NCBI GenBank assembly: GCA_945881875.1
Contig: CAMCVH010000001.1
Coordinates: forward strand, 620,001-684,000
Origin: Polynucleobacter meluiroseus
GTDB taxonomy: Bacteria > Pseudomonadota > Gammaproteobacteria > Burkholderiales > Burkholderiaceae
Length of the DNA stretch: 64,000 bases
Direction: 5' to 3'
Shown here: positions 40,221 through 49,694 of the stretch, in pieces
How the letters are laid out: the number at the start of each line of letters is the position of its first letter
Position numbering within the stretch: position 1 is the stretch's first letter
The notes under the pieces: generated by a model
What the model was told of the DNA's origin: nothing
Database searches by the model: none
The model's input: only the letters and a program-made list of their open reading frames with translations
Position numbers and translations under genes: made by a program

Positions 40221-41846
40221 TTAAGCTCTAAATTTATTGGTAATGGGGTAACGCCAATCTCTTCCAAAAGCCCTCTGTGTGATTCTGACGCCAATGGGTG
40301 ACTGGCGGCGCTTGTACTCGTTAATTTGAATTAATCGGGTCACTTTTTCAACATCTTCAGCCCGATAGCCCTCTGCAATAATGGACTCAATAGATTGATC
40401 ATGTTCCATATACTTTTTAAGGATGGCATCCAAGATCTCATATTCCGGAAGACTATCTTGATCTTTTTGATCAGGGCGTAACTCAGCTGAAGGTGCCCTC
40501 GTGAGTATCCGCTCAGGGATGACCTTACCCAAACTATTGCGATAAGTGCAGAGTCGATAAACCAATGTTTTAGCAATATCCTTAATGACCGCAAAACCTC
40601 CGGCCATATCTCCGTATAGAGTGCAGTAACCTACAGCCATCTCACTCTTGTTGCCCGTTGTTAAAACAATACGACCAGATTTATTAGAGATGGCCATTAA
40701 TAAAGTACCGCGAATTCTAGCTTGAATATTCTCTTCAGTAGCATCCACTGCAGTATTTTTAAATTCCTCTGACAAAGAAGTTTCAAATGCGTCATACATA
40801 TTTGAAATAGCAATTTCATCATATTGAACAGATAAATTTTTAGCCATTTGTCTGGCATCTATCCAAGAAATATCAGCGGTATATCGTGATGGCATCATGA
40901 CAGCACGAACTTTTTCAGCGCCCAATGCATCCACGGCAATAGCAAGAACTAGAGCGGAATCGACACCGCCAGATAAACCAATAATGGCGCCAGGGAAACC
41001 ATTCTTATTGATGTAATCTTTGACACCAAGAACAAGCGCTTGATAAACCTGAGCTTCAATCGAAGGGGTTGGCGCTACGCGTTCACCAATTAAATCCCCA
41101 TTGACAACTTGCGCTACAGCAAAGTCTTCCTGAAACGCTGGTAAACCAAGTACTACATCAGCTGCTTGATTAAGCGCAAAAGAGCCTCCATCAAATACCA
41201 ACTCATCCTGGCCCCCGACAGCGTTGACATAAATCAAAGGCAAGCCTGTTTCTAAAACTCGTGCCTTGAGGACATCTACCCTAATGTTTTGTTTTTCTAA
41301 ATGGTATGGTGATGCATTGGGAACCACGAGTATTTGGGCACCAGCGTGTTTAGCATGTGCAGCTGGGCCAGAATGCCAAGCATCTTCACAAACAATTAAA
41401 CCAAGCTTTATTCCATCAATATCAAATACGCAAGCTTGCTCGCCAGGAACAAAATATCTGACCTCATCAAATACTTCATGGTTAGGTAATTTTTGCTTGG
41501 CATAGCTGGCAATAATCTCACCCTTGTACAAAACACTTGCCATGTTTTGTAACCCGCTTTTGGTTCTACCGGGGTAACCAACGATGACCCTCAAATCAGG
41601 GAACTCGGCCAGTTGTTTTGCCAAACCTTTTAGAGAAGCCTCTACCGCCTGAATAAAAGCTTCACGCAACAGCAAATCTTCTGGAGGGTAACCGGTGATC
41701 GATAACTCGGAAGTTATGAGTAATTTAGCCCCTTGATCACTGGCTTTTTTTGCGGCTTGCAGGATTAATGCTGCATTGCCATGCAAATCGCCAAGGATGG
41801 GGTTAGTTTGAGAAAGGGCTATAAAAAACGGAGACATGGGAATCAT
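40221..41846 (-). CDS. nadE: Glutamine-dependent NAD+ synthetase
   Basis: It amidates deamido-NAD to NAD+ using glutamine. The 541-residue protein fuses an N-terminal nitrilase-type amidase domain with a C-terminal synthetase domain. The amidase catalytic triad has Glu in ELSITGYPPEDL, Lys in YAKQKLPNHEVFDE and Cys in GLIVCEDAWH. The synthetase has the P-loop IGLSGGVDSALV, TTGNKSEMAVGY and ELRPDQKDQDSLP. The two-domain form can use glutamine directly rather than only ammonia. It lies between ppa (34 bp) and glnB. Confidence 0.96.
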   Translation of the reverse strand: MIPMSPFFIALSQTNPILGDLHGNAALILQAAKKASDQGAKLLITSELSITGYPPEDLLLREAFIQAVEASLKGLAKQLAEFPDLRVIVGYPGRTKSGLQNMASVLYKGEIIASYAKQKLPNHEVFDEVRYFVPGEQACVFDIDGIKLGLIVCEDAWHSGPAAHAKHAGAQILVVPNASPYHLEKQNIRVDVLKARVLETGLPLIYVNAVGGQDELVFDGGSFALNQAADVVLGLPAFQEDFAVAQVVNGDLIGERVAPTPSIEAQVYQALVLGVKDYINKNGFPGAIIGLSGGVDSALVLAIAVDALGAEKVRAVMMPSRYTADISWIDARQMAKNLSVQYDEIAISNMYDAFETSLSEEFKNTAVDATEENIQARIRGTLLMAISNKSGRIVLTTGNKSEMAVGYCTLYGDMAGGFAVIKDIAKTLVYRLCTYRNSLGKVIPERILTRAPSAELRPDQKDQDSLPEYEILDAILKKYMEHDQSIESIIAEGYRAEDVEKVTRLIQINEYKRRQSPIGVRITQRAFGRDWRYPITNKFRA

Positions 41847-41880
41847 TATCCCATCGCCTCCGTTTTGAGTCAGTAGGGTT

Positions 41881-42414
41881 TTACTTAGTCTTGTTGTAAC
41901 GCTCTACGCTGTCCATGATTTCTTTTTTGGCAGCATCAATACCATCCCAACCTTTAACCTTGACCCACTTACCTTGCTCTAGGTCTTTGTAGTGCTCAAA
42001 GAAGTGTTGAATCTGCTTGGTCACCAATGGATTTAAATCTTCCATTTTTTGGATATTAGCGAACATCGGCAAGATCTTTTCAGTTGGAACAGCTAAAAGC
42101 TTAGCGTCGCCACCAGATTCGTCATCCATGTGCAAAACACCTAATGCGCGGCAAGTGATAACAACTCCTGGCGGAATGGGGAAAGGGGTCAATACAAGAA
42201 CGTCTGCAGGATCACCATCATCAGACAATGTTTGAGGAATATAGCCATAGTTACAGGGGTAATGCATCGCCGTACCCATAAAACGATCAACAAAAAGCGC
42301 GCCAGAATCTTTATCAACCTCATACTTAACTGGGTCTGAATTCATCGGAATTTCGATGATGACGTTGAATTGATCAGGGATCTTAGATCCAGGCTGTACG
42401 TTGTTTAAGCTCAT
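41881..42414 (-). CDS. ppa: Inorganic pyrophosphatase
   Basis: It hydrolyses pyrophosphate released in biosynthesis. The 177-residue family I enzyme has the Mg-binding signature [21 protein letters not shown], the N-terminal [11 protein letters not shown] and [19 protein letters not shown]. Followed by nadE on the same strand. Confidence 0.97.
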   Translation of the reverse strand: MSLNNVQPGSKIPDQFNVIIEIPMNSDPVKYEVDKDSGALFVDRFMGTAMHYPCNYGYIPQTLSDDGDPADVLVLTPFPIPPGVVITCRALGVLHMDDESGGDAKLLAVPTEKILPMFANIQKMEDLNPLVTKQIQHFFEHYKDLEQGKWVKVKGWDGIDAAKKEIMDSVERYNKTK

Positions 42415-42562
42415 TTTTACTCCATGCTATGCGTTTGAATTAAGACGAATATTAACAAAGCCAACCATCAGTTTCCTAACGATTTAAATATGCGGTGCAC
42501 CAATTTTATCAAAAGTGTGTCATAATCTCACCTGTAATACGAATCATCGCCCCCCAGCCAGA

Positions 42563-42656
42563 GTTCTCAGAGAGAGAACAATTGCCTTTTTTGTTGTCTG
42601 TTGGTCGATGCCTTAATTGACCAACCACAGAAAGGACATCCCTCGATAGGGATGTG
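42563..42656 (+). promoter_or_regulatory. Structured leader of the DEAD-box helicase gene
   Basis: Three inverted repeats precede the start: GTTCTC/GAGAAC (42563-42579, followed after 7 nt by six T), GTTGGTC/GACCAAC (42600-42606 with 42619-42625), and ACATCCCT-CGAT-AGGGATGT (42636-42655). The last is an 8-bp stem that contains the AGGG ribosome-binding site at 42648-42651, so it would block translation when folded. The arrangement suggests control at the level of transcript structure. Confidence 0.6.
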
Positions 42657-42657
42657 C

Positions 42658-44076
42658 ATGACTATGACTATTAGTTTTAAAGAAATGGGCTTAGCCCAAC
42701 CCCTACTACAAGCAACTGAAGCCCTTGGCTATACGCTGGCTACACCTGTACAAGAACAGGTGATCCCTGCTGCCTTAATCGGTGGCGACTGGATGGTGAG
42801 TAGCCAAACAGGTAGCGGAAAAACAGCTGCTTTCTTATTGCCTCTATTAAACAAATTAATTGCGGCTAATCCAAACAACAAACCTGTTCCAGGTCGCGCA
42901 GAGCCACAAGTACTAATCTTGTGCCCAACTCGTGAATTGGCTCAACAGGTAAGTGCTGATGCCATTAACTTAGTCAAGTTTGCTAAAGGTATCCGTATTG
43001 CAACCATCATGGGTGGCATGCCTTACGGTAAGCAAATTTCACAAATTAAAGGTGCTAACCTAGTGGTTGCAACGCCTGGTCGTTTACTCGACTTAAGCAA
43101 AAGTCGTGCAATTCGGTTGGATAAAGTGCAATGCATGATCATTGACGAAGCTGACCGTATGTTAGATCTTGGCTTCCAAGATGACATCGAAGCTATTCAC
43201 CAATTATGTTCTGATCGTGATCAAACATTAATGTTCTCAGCAACATTTGCACCACGCATCATGCAGTTGGCAACAAGCCTCATGAATAACCCTGGTCGTA
43301 TTGAATTAGCAAGCGCTGGTCACAAACATGAAAACATTGCTCAAACCCTACATTGGGCAGACAGCATAGCGCACAAACATAAATTATTAAGCCATTGGTT
43401 ATCAGACCCAACAATGGAGCAAGCAGTTGTTTTTGCGAGCACTCAAGCTGATAGCGAAACAATTGCTGATTCACTGCGTGCTGATGGCTACGATGCAACT
43501 GCACTTCACGGTGCGATGCCTCAAGCTGTTCGTAACCGTCGCCTACAGTCATTGCGTAAAGGTCAAACTCGTATCTTGGTAGCTACTGACGTAGCTGCTC
43601 GTGGTATCGATGTACCAACCATTACTCACGTGATTAACTTTGGTCTTCCAATGAAAGCCGAAGATTATGTTCACCGTATTGGTCGTACAGGTCGCGCTGG
43701 TCGTAGTGGCGTAGCAATCACATTGGCTGAACATCGTGATCGCTCAAAGATTCGTGCCATTGAGCAATACACACAACAACAATTACAAGCGGAAGTAATT
43801 CCTGGTCTTGAGCCTTCAGAAAAATCACGTAAGCCATCTAGCCGTCCAGGCTCAGGTCGCCCAGGTAGATCTTTTGGCGGCAAAGGTGCTAGCAATTCTT
43901 CAAACCGTCAAGGTCAAGGCCAGGGTCAAGGCCAGGGCGAAGGCAAAACTTTCAAACAAAATCACTTTGCTAAGCCAACTGGTCCAAAGTTTGGTGGTTC
44001 AGGTAAGCCTTCTTCAGGTCCTAAGTTTGGCGGTTCAGGCAAGCCCTCTTCAAGTCCAAAGCGCACATTTGCTTAA
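42658..44076 (+). CDS. DEAD-box ATP-dependent RNA helicase (RhlE-like)
   Basis: An RNA helicase of 472 residues acting on structured RNA, probably in ribosome assembly, RNA decay or cold adaptation. Its motifs are Q (GYTLATPVQEQVIPAAL), I (SQTGSGKT), Ia (PTRELAQQ), II (DEADRMLD), III (SAT), V (VATDVAARGID) and VI (HRIGRTGRAGR). The C-terminal 80 residues are low complexity: basic, Gly/Gln-rich (GQGQGQGQGE) and then repeats of KFGGSGKPSS. ATG 42658 is 6 bp after AGGG; ATG 42652 and 42664 and upstream TTG 42601 are alternatives. ubiC starts on the next base after the stop. Confidence 0.93.
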   Translation: MTMTISFKEMGLAQPLLQATEALGYTLATPVQEQVIPAALIGGDWMVSSQTGSGKTAAFLLPLLNKLIAANPNNKPVPGRAEPQVLILCPTRELAQQVSADAINLVKFAKGIRIATIMGGMPYGKQISQIKGANLVVATPGRLLDLSKSRAIRLDKVQCMIIDEADRMLDLGFQDDIEAIHQLCSDRDQTLMFSATFAPRIMQLATSLMNNPGRIELASAGHKHENIAQTLHWADSIAHKHKLLSHWLSDPTMEQAVVFASTQADSETIADSLRADGYDATALHGAMPQAVRNRRLQSLRKGQTRILVATDVAARGIDVPTITHVINFGLPMKAEDYVHRIGRTGRAGRSGVAITLAEHRDRSKIRAIEQYTQQQLQAEVIPGLEPSEKSRKPSSRPGSGRPGRSFGGKGASNSSNRQGQGQGQGQGEGKTFKQNHFAKPTGPKFGGSGKPSSGPKFGGSGKPSSSPKRTFA

Positions 44077-44580
44077 ATGAAAAAACTTCGCCGGTCTTGG
44101 TTAGATCTAGATCATGCGGTGCTGCATTCTGCACCACTGATCTGGCAAGACTGGTTGAGTTATCCACTCTCTCTGACGCAATATGTCGAAAAGAGAACGC
44201 AAAAATCTGTCAGCATTCAAGTTCTAACAGATGAAAATCAATTGGTTTTAAACGACGAACAAGATCTCTTTATGAGATCTTTTCGTCGTTGTCGCGTTCG
44301 AGAAGTTTATCTTTGCGTAGACAACATCCCAGTTGTATTTGCCAGAAGTATTCTTCCTACTTCAAGTTGTACTGGCATTAATCGAGATTTATTACAGGTT
44401 GGCAATAAACCCTTAGGTGATGTTCTTTTTAAGAATGGGCAGGCGCCTATTTTATTGAGGCAAGTCACTGAAATTCCTCGCATTGGTTTTGGTCGTCGGA
44501 CTCTTTACCAACTTCGCGGACATCCCATATTAATTACTGAATTCTTTTTACCTGCGCTTTTAGATAAGATCGTTCAATAA
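44077..44580 (+). CDS. ubiC: Chorismate pyruvate-lyase
   Basis: It makes 4-hydroxybenzoate and pyruvate from chorismate, the first step of ubiquinone synthesis. The 167-residue protein has RSWL at the N-terminus, the conserved RRCRVREVYLCVDN and FARSILP motif, and GNKPLGDVLF with Gly/Leu residues, then RRTLYQLRGHPILITEFFLP. It begins directly after the helicase stop (TAAATG) and ends at a strong terminator. Confidence 0.93.
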   Translation: MKKLRRSWLDLDHAVLHSAPLIWQDWLSYPLSLTQYVEKRTQKSVSIQVLTDENQLVLNDEQDLFMRSFRRCRVREVYLCVDNIPVVFARSILPTSSCTGINRDLLQVGNKPLGDVLFKNGQAPILLRQVTEIPRIGFGRRTLYQLRGHPILITEFFLPALLDKIVQ

Positions 44581-44609
44581 AAAAACCACCTTTTACAAGG
44601 TGGTTTTTT
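44581..44609 (+). terminator. Terminator of the helicase-ubiC unit
   Basis: ACCACCTT-TTAC-AAGGTGGT with a T-run immediately after the ubiC stop; the A-run on the other side also allows use from the minus strand. Confidence 0.85.
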
Positions 44610-44661
44610 GGTTTTGTTTGACGCTTATTTGGTAGTTTTTATTGGCTAGTTTTACTCAGAA

Positions 44662-44796
44662 TTACAAAACGTAGCCGATGTGGGCAGCGCCTAAAGCGAA
44701 CAATATTGCTAGGCAGGTAGCAGCGGCTAACATCACGATCAAAGTAATGATCTTTTTGTTAATTTCGTCCTTACTCTCTTTGTGCCATTCATTCAT
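44662..44796 (-). CDS. Small single-pass membrane protein (44 residues)
   Basis: An unlisted small frame: MNEWHKESKDEINKK, then one hydrophobic helix (IITLIVMLAAATCLAILFALGAA) and HIGYVL. The ATG at 44796 is preceded by GAGGGAGC 6 bp upstream, a near-perfect ribosome-binding site, and the frame is open to a TAA stop. Charged N-terminus and a single membrane span suggest an inner-membrane small protein. Function unknown; no relative recognised. Confidence 0.7.
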   Translation of the reverse strand: MNEWHKESKDEINKKIITLIVMLAAATCLAILFALGAAHIGYVL

Positions 44797-44852
44797 TTAA
44801 AGCTCCCTCATCAAATATTCGATATGTATCTTATTATCCATGAATCTTGAAC

Positions 44853-45707
44853 TTATTTGAAATTTATCAAGTCCCTAATTTGATGAATGATTTCTGAGGG
44901 TGTGAGCCCAATGGGTCCAACCCCTTGATTGACAAGAGCATCGGCAGCTCCAGAATGTATGTCAACGCTTAAGCAGGTAGCCTCAAATACTGATAAATGA
45001 TGATGGAGACCTTGGGCTATGATTGCTGCCAAAACACCCGTCAAAGCGTCTCCCATCCCCCCTGTGCCCATTCCGGAATTCCCCTTGAGGACATGCTTAC
45101 TTATTTGTTTAGGCGCCCCAATGAGCGTTCCCTGCCCTTTTAAGACCACAATTGATTGGGTGAGATCAACCAACCTTGCCAGCGCTCCTAGTCGATCGGC
45201 TTGGACTTCTTTAGTTATCAGATTTAACAGTCTAGCCGCTTCACCTGGATGAGGCGTTAGGACTGTTAGACCATCAGGTCTTTTTTGGAGTTTTTCCATT
45301 AAGCTCTTATCAATTGAAATCAGGTTTAGAGCATCTGCATCGAGCACAAGAGGCAACTGTTGTTCTAAGCTAATTTGTAAAAGCTGTTTGGCTAATAGAC
45401 TTTGGCCTAATCCAGGGCCAATAGCTATTAACTCTGGTGAGACTTGAGTGATTAAATCAAGATCTGCTTTTCTAATCATGAGTTCAGGATGGTCCACTAC
45501 CAAAGATGGTGCATGGGGATCTAAAACCCCCAAGACAACCCAACCCGCCCCAGAAAATAATGCTGCTTGACCCGCTAAAAATATAGCGCCAGTCATGCCC
45601 GCATCACCCCCGATGATTAATACTTTGCCGCCATAACCTTTATGCTCATGAGGAGCCCGTTTTAAGCGAGCTAATAATTCTGGAGTATTGATAAGGGTGG
45701 GATTCAT
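44853..45707 (-). CDS. nnrD: ADP-dependent NAD(P)H-hydrate dehydratase
   Basis: It repairs hydrated NAD(P)H (NADHX), a damaged cofactor. The 284-residue ribokinase-like protein has GYGGKVLIIGGDAGMTGA, the PGLGQS loop, LDADALNLI, LTPHPGEAARLL and the ADP-site GNSGMGTGGMGDALTGVL, with the catalytic Asp in GGMGDALTG. In many bacteria this domain is fused to the NnrE epimerase; here only the dehydratase part exists as a single gene. Confidence 0.94.
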   Translation of the reverse strand: MNPTLINTPELLARLKRAPHEHKGYGGKVLIIGGDAGMTGAIFLAGQAALFSGAGWVVLGVLDPHAPSLVVDHPELMIRKADLDLITQVSPELIAIGPGLGQSLLAKQLLQISLEQQLPLVLDADALNLISIDKSLMEKLQKRPDGLTVLTPHPGEAARLLNLITKEVQADRLGALARLVDLTQSIVVLKGQGTLIGAPKQISKHVLKGNSGMGTGGMGDALTGVLAAIIAQGLHHHLSVFEATCLSVDIHSGAADALVNQGVGPIGLTPSEIIHQIRDLINFK

Positions 45708-45758
45708 CTATGCCAGTCAAGTTTATACTTGCAGAGTACATCACAAAAGGAATTAATC

Positions 45759-46409
45759 ATGAATTTGCACTTATATTTCTGCCCTGGAACCTGCTCCTTT
45801 GTCCCGCACGTCTCTCTAGAACTTGTTAAAGAGGCTTATGGACAAAATTTTGAGGCAAGCCTCATTAATTTAGGTAAAGGTGAACAACTGACCCCTGAAT
45901 ACAAACTGATCAATGCCCAAGGACAAGTTCCTGTGTTAGTGGCAGATGGCAGCTCATTAACTCAAGTTATTGCGATTGTTAACTACCTTCACGAACAATT
46001 TCCTAATGCGAAGATTTTCCCATCAGATCCTATTCAAAAAGCACATGCTATCTCTATGCTTGCATGGATGAACAATACGGTTCACACAACTTTTACTCGA
46101 GTATTTAGACCTGAAAGATTCAGTGATGCTGGCAGCAAAGATGCAGTGAAGATGGTGGCACTAGAAACATTCAAATCATATTTGGCAGAAATTGAAGATA
46201 TTCTTTCAAAAGGTCAGGCTTTTATTTGCGGTGATCAATTAACACCTGCAGATATCTACGCCCTCACATTTATACGATGGGCAGGTTTAGCGAAAATTGA
46301 TCAGCAGACTTATCCGAACTATTACAAATATGCTGAGCGTTTGGCTGAGATCCCAAGTGTCAAAAATATCATGGCTAAAGAAGGTATTTTTCTTAAAACC
46401 GGTAGGTAA
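45759..46409 (+). CDS. Glutathione S-transferase family protein
   Basis: A 216-residue protein with an N-terminal thioredoxin-like GST domain (MNLHLYFCPGTCSFVPHVSLELV, including the Ser/Cys catalytic region, and NAQGQVPVLVADGSSLTQVIAIVNYL with the cis-Pro and glutathione-binding Gln-Ser/Thr). The all-helical C-terminal domain carries DQLTPADIYALTFIRW. ATG 45759 has AAAGGA at the right distance; the TTG at 45729 is less likely. Substrate is unknown. It is divergent from nnrD. Confidence 0.92.
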   Translation: MNLHLYFCPGTCSFVPHVSLELVKEAYGQNFEASLINLGKGEQLTPEYKLINAQGQVPVLVADGSSLTQVIAIVNYLHEQFPNAKIFPSDPIQKAHAISMLAWMNNTVHTTFTRVFRPERFSDAGSKDAVKMVALETFKSYLAEIEDILSKGQAFICGDQLTPADIYALTFIRWAGLAKIDQQTYPNYYKYAERLAEIPSVKNIMAKEGIFLKTGR

Positions 46410-46484
46410 TTAGATTTATTGCCTTTGGTCTTTAGTCTCTAGTTTTTCAGTATTCAGTTCTCAGTCAGTAATGGCTGAGAACTC

Positions 46485-48722
46485 TCATTTCCTTGACCAT
46501 CTTCTTAAAAGCAAGGCGTTAGAAATAACACTGATACTTGATGCCGCCATAGCGGCACCGGCTACTACGGGTGTTAAATATCCTAGAGCAGCCAACGGGA
46601 TGCCTACCAAGTTATAAATAAAAGCCCAGAATAAATTCTGTTTTATTTTTTTCCAAGTTTCTTTTGATATTTCAATAGCATCTGGTACTAATCCAGGATC
46701 ACCTCTCATTAGAGTTATACCAGATACGTGCATGGCTATATCTGTACCGGTTGACATAGCTATACCAACATCTGCCGCTGCCAACGCAGGTGCATCGTTG
46801 ATGCCATCGCCGACCATCGCAATACAAGCATCCGGAGACTCTGATTTAAGTCTTTGAATAATTTTCGCTTTATCACCCGGCATCACTTCGGCATACACCT
46901 GATCAATCCCAATCATTTGAGCAAGTCGATTGGCCACAATCTGATTGTCTCCAGAAATTATGACCGTTTGTATCTGCATCAATTTCAGTCTCTCAATAAC
47001 TTCGACAACACCAGGTTTAATCTGATCACCAAAACTAAAAATACCTAATATTTCATGATGAGTTAAATCAACTAACCAAGAAACACTAAAACCTTTATTA
47101 AATTCGTCCTCAGCAATACTGATGTCATTTGGATTGAGTTTTTCAAAAGTTTTTAACAGCGCATGATGGCTCATAAAAGCTAGATTTTGATCTTGATATT
47201 GACCCTGAATACCAATGCCAGGTTGAATCTTTAAATCACCCATGGATTCTGGTTTCAGTGACTGTTCTGCACAGTAGGCAATGACAGCTTTTGCCAAAGG
47301 ATGCTCACTGCCCAGCTGAATCCCCATCGCAATAGCAAGAATGCTTTGATCACTAGATGAACGAAGGCTCGAATTGAGGTTTGAAGCTGCTGAAAGGTTT
47401 TTAAATAACTGAAGTTGTGGATGCCCTGTTGTCAGAGTTCCTGTTTTATCAAAGGCTACGATGGTCAGGCGATGTGCCAACTCCAATGCTTGAGCATCTT
47501 TAATCAAAATACCTAACTTGGCAGCAAGGCCTGTTCCAGCCATGATGGCAACAGGGGTGGCCAATCCTAAAGCACAGGGGCACGCAATGACAAGGATAGC
47601 GACGGATCGAATTAAGGCCGTTTCAAAATCACCTAATATGAAATAAGTAATTATTAAGTTGGCTATTGCAATGAGGATCACCGCAGGTACAAACCAGGCA
47701 CTGACCTGATCTACTAATCTCTGAATAGGTGCTTTTTCTACTTGAGCATCTTCAACCATCTGAATCATTTTGGCTAAAGTACTCTCTTCACCAATGCCTT
47801 TTGCTTGAACAATCAAGCGACCTGATGTGTTCAGTGATCCCCCTGTAACAAATGAACCCACTTCTTTGAATACCAAATGTGTTTCACCAGTCAACATAGA
47901 TTCATCGATATCGCTTGCTCCTTCGATAACAAGGCCATCTACAGGGACTCTTTCACCCGGTAAAACTAAGACAAGATCTCCTGGTAAAACTTGATCAATA
48001 GGTAACAGGCGATAGTCTTGATGATTGTCACCTGACTTTAAAACCTTAGCGTCATTAGGCCAAAGTGCTTGTAAAGCTGAAATGGCATGGGTTGTTTCTT
48101 TTTTAGCTTTAGCCTCTAACCACTTACCCAACATGACTAAAGAGATGACAACGGCGGAGCTTTCAAAATAGATTAGATGCGGCTCACCCCATCCTGACCG
48201 ATACCATTCATAAATACTTAAACCATAGGCAGCACTTGTTCCGATAGCCACCAATAAGTCCATGTTACCTGATCCAGATCGCAAACTTTTATAACCAGCA
48301 ACATAGAATCTTGCTCCCAAGATAAATTGAACAGGGCTCGCTAGTAAAAATTGCGCCCAAACAGGCAGCATCCAATGAATATCAAAAAGCATCAATATCA
48401 TTGGCAGGACTAAAGGCAAAGATAAGAGAATACTTAGCAGTACAGCTGTGCCACCATACAAGTCAAAACCACTCACTTGCTTTGGCTGATCTATTCTTTG
48501 TGAGAGGGATGCGGAAAAACCTGCCTTCTCAATAGCTACAATCAACTGAGGTAATAAAGTCCCCTGATTTGAATCTGACTCCAATCTTATTTGAGCTTTT
48601 TCAGTTGCTAAGTTAACGCTGGCAGCCTCAACTTCGTTAATTTTTAATAAAGTTTTCTCAACTCTTGCTACACAAGAGGCGCATGTCATGCCATCAATCT
48701 TTAGGGTGACTATTTGGCTCAT
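46485..48722 (-). CDS. copA: Copper-translocating P1B-type ATPase
   Basis: It exports Cu(I) across the inner membrane. The 745-residue protein has one N-terminal HMA domain with GMTCASC at residues 11-17, then eight membrane helices. CPC sits in the transport site (VIACPCALGLATP, about residue 382), the phosphorylation loop DKTGTLT is near 421, followed by the nucleotide-binding SEHPLA and the hinge GDGINDAPAL near 640. The CPC and the single CXXC HMA domain favour copper. It is divergent from the CopZ-like gene. Confidence 0.95.
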   Translation of the reverse strand: MSQIVTLKIDGMTCASCVARVEKTLLKINEVEAASVNLATEKAQIRLESDSNQGTLLPQLIVAIEKAGFSASLSQRIDQPKQVSGFDLYGGTAVLLSILLSLPLVLPMILMLFDIHWMLPVWAQFLLASPVQFILGARFYVAGYKSLRSGSGNMDLLVAIGTSAAYGLSIYEWYRSGWGEPHLIYFESSAVVISLVMLGKWLEAKAKKETTHAISALQALWPNDAKVLKSGDNHQDYRLLPIDQVLPGDLVLVLPGERVPVDGLVIEGASDIDESMLTGETHLVFKEVGSFVTGGSLNTSGRLIVQAKGIGEESTLAKMIQMVEDAQVEKAPIQRLVDQVSAWFVPAVILIAIANLIITYFILGDFETALIRSVAILVIACPCALGLATPVAIMAGTGLAAKLGILIKDAQALELAHRLTIVAFDKTGTLTTGHPQLQLFKNLSAASNLNSSLRSSSDQSILAIAMGIQLGSEHPLAKAVIAYCAEQSLKPESMGDLKIQPGIGIQGQYQDQNLAFMSHHALLKTFEKLNPNDISIAEDEFNKGFSVSWLVDLTHHEILGIFSFGDQIKPGVVEVIERLKLMQIQTVIISGDNQIVANRLAQMIGIDQVYAEVMPGDKAKIIQRLKSESPDACIAMVGDGINDAPALAAADVGIAMSTGTDIAMHVSGITLMRGDPGLVPDAIEISKETWKKIKQNLFWAFIYNLVGIPLAALGYLTPVVAGAAMAASSISVISNALLLRRWSRK

Positions 48723-48791
48723 ACAATTGATAATTAGGCTTATTAATAGTTAAGCTTTATTGTCCTCTGATTATGAAAGAAAAGAAGAAAT

Positions 48792-49019
48792 ATGCCCACA
48801 TTTACCGTTAATGGCATGAATTGCGGCCATTGCACCAAAACAATTACAGAGGCTCTGTTGGGCATTGATCCGACACTCATTGTAAAAACTGACATTGAAC
48901 ATAAAACAGTCACAGTTTTGATGTCAAATGACTCTGCCGGAAAACAGGACATCAATACTGAAAGTATTAAAAATGTAATTGTTGATGCCGGTTACGAAGT
49001 AACGGCGGTGATCCCATGA
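48792..49019 (+). CDS. CopZ-like copper chaperone
   Basis: A 75-residue heavy-metal-associated domain protein with the metal-binding loop GMNCGHC (Cys12 and Cys15) and the ferredoxin-like fold. Divergent from copA, it is the probable soluble carrier delivering copper to the ATPase. Its TGA stop overlaps the M50 protease start (ATGA), so it is translationally coupled to that gene. Confidence 0.9.
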   Translation: MPTFTVNGMNCGHCTKTITEALLGIDPTLIVKTDIEHKTVTVLMSNDSAGKQDINTESIKNVIVDAGYEVTAVIP

Positions 49020-49681
49020 ATATCGAATCAATCATTCAAACGGTTGCAATTTATGCAATCCCCGTTATTTTTGCAATTACATTGCATGAGGCGGCACATG
49101 GTTATGCGGCAAAAAGCTTTGGCGATAAAACTGCATACCTTTTAGGCAGGGTCACTCTTAATCCCATCAAGCATATTGATCCTGTAGGAACAATTCTGAT
49201 ACCGCTGATGCTTTATTTTGCAACGGCCGGTACCTTCCTATTTGGCTACGCTAAGCCAGTACCTGTCCAATTTGGTAATTTAAGACGTCCCAAAAAAGAT
49301 ATGGTTTGGGTAGCTCTTGCTGGACCGGCTTCAAACTTATTCCAAGCACTTATCTGGGGTATCGCTTATTTATTCTTAATCAAGCTTGGCGTAAGTGAAC
49401 GCTTTTTTATTGAAATGTGCCAAGCTGGCGTTTTAGTGAATGTGGTGATGTTTGTATTTAATTTATTCCCCCTACCGCCATTAGACGGTGGTAGGATTCT
49501 TGTAGGCGTTCTTCCCTGGAGACAGGCTGCAATGGTCTCCAAAATCGAACCGTGGGGCTTTTACATTGTCTTAGGATTACTATTAACAAATATCATTAAT
49601 AATCTTTGGATGAGGCCTTTGATGTCAGCCACCTACTGGTTATTGGATACTGTACTCATACCATTTAGACTTATTTTTTAA
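49016..49681 (+). CDS. Site-2 protease family (M50) intramembrane peptidase
   Basis: A 221-residue polytopic protein with the zinc ligand motif HEAAHGY (His24, Glu25, His28) inside the first helix and the third ligand in the NPIKHIDPVGT-to-LPPLDGGRILVG region (Asp in DGG). There are about six helices. It belongs to the YwhC-like short group without a PDZ domain. It is coupled to the CopZ-like gene and followed at 13 bp by the cytochrome. Substrate unknown. Confidence 0.9.
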   Translation: MNIESIIQTVAIYAIPVIFAITLHEAAHGYAAKSFGDKTAYLLGRVTLNPIKHIDPVGTILIPLMLYFATAGTFLFGYAKPVPVQFGNLRRPKKDMVWVALAGPASNLFQALIWGIAYLFLIKLGVSERFFIEMCQAGVLVNVVMFVFNLFPLPPLDGGRILVGVLPWRQAAMVSKIEPWGFYIVLGLLLTNIINNLWMRPLMSATYWLLDTVLIPFRLIF

Positions 49682-49694
49682 TCAAAAGGATCTC

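Noticed and set aside
43808-44080. 90-residue frame overlapping the helicase C-terminus
   Set aside because: It is a frame-shifted reading of the low-complexity Gly/Gln repeats; there is no ribosome-binding site.
48723-48791. CueR/CopY-type operator between copA and the CopZ-like gene
   Set aside because: I looked for a copper-regulator dyad but saw only AT-rich sequence without a convincing inverted repeat.
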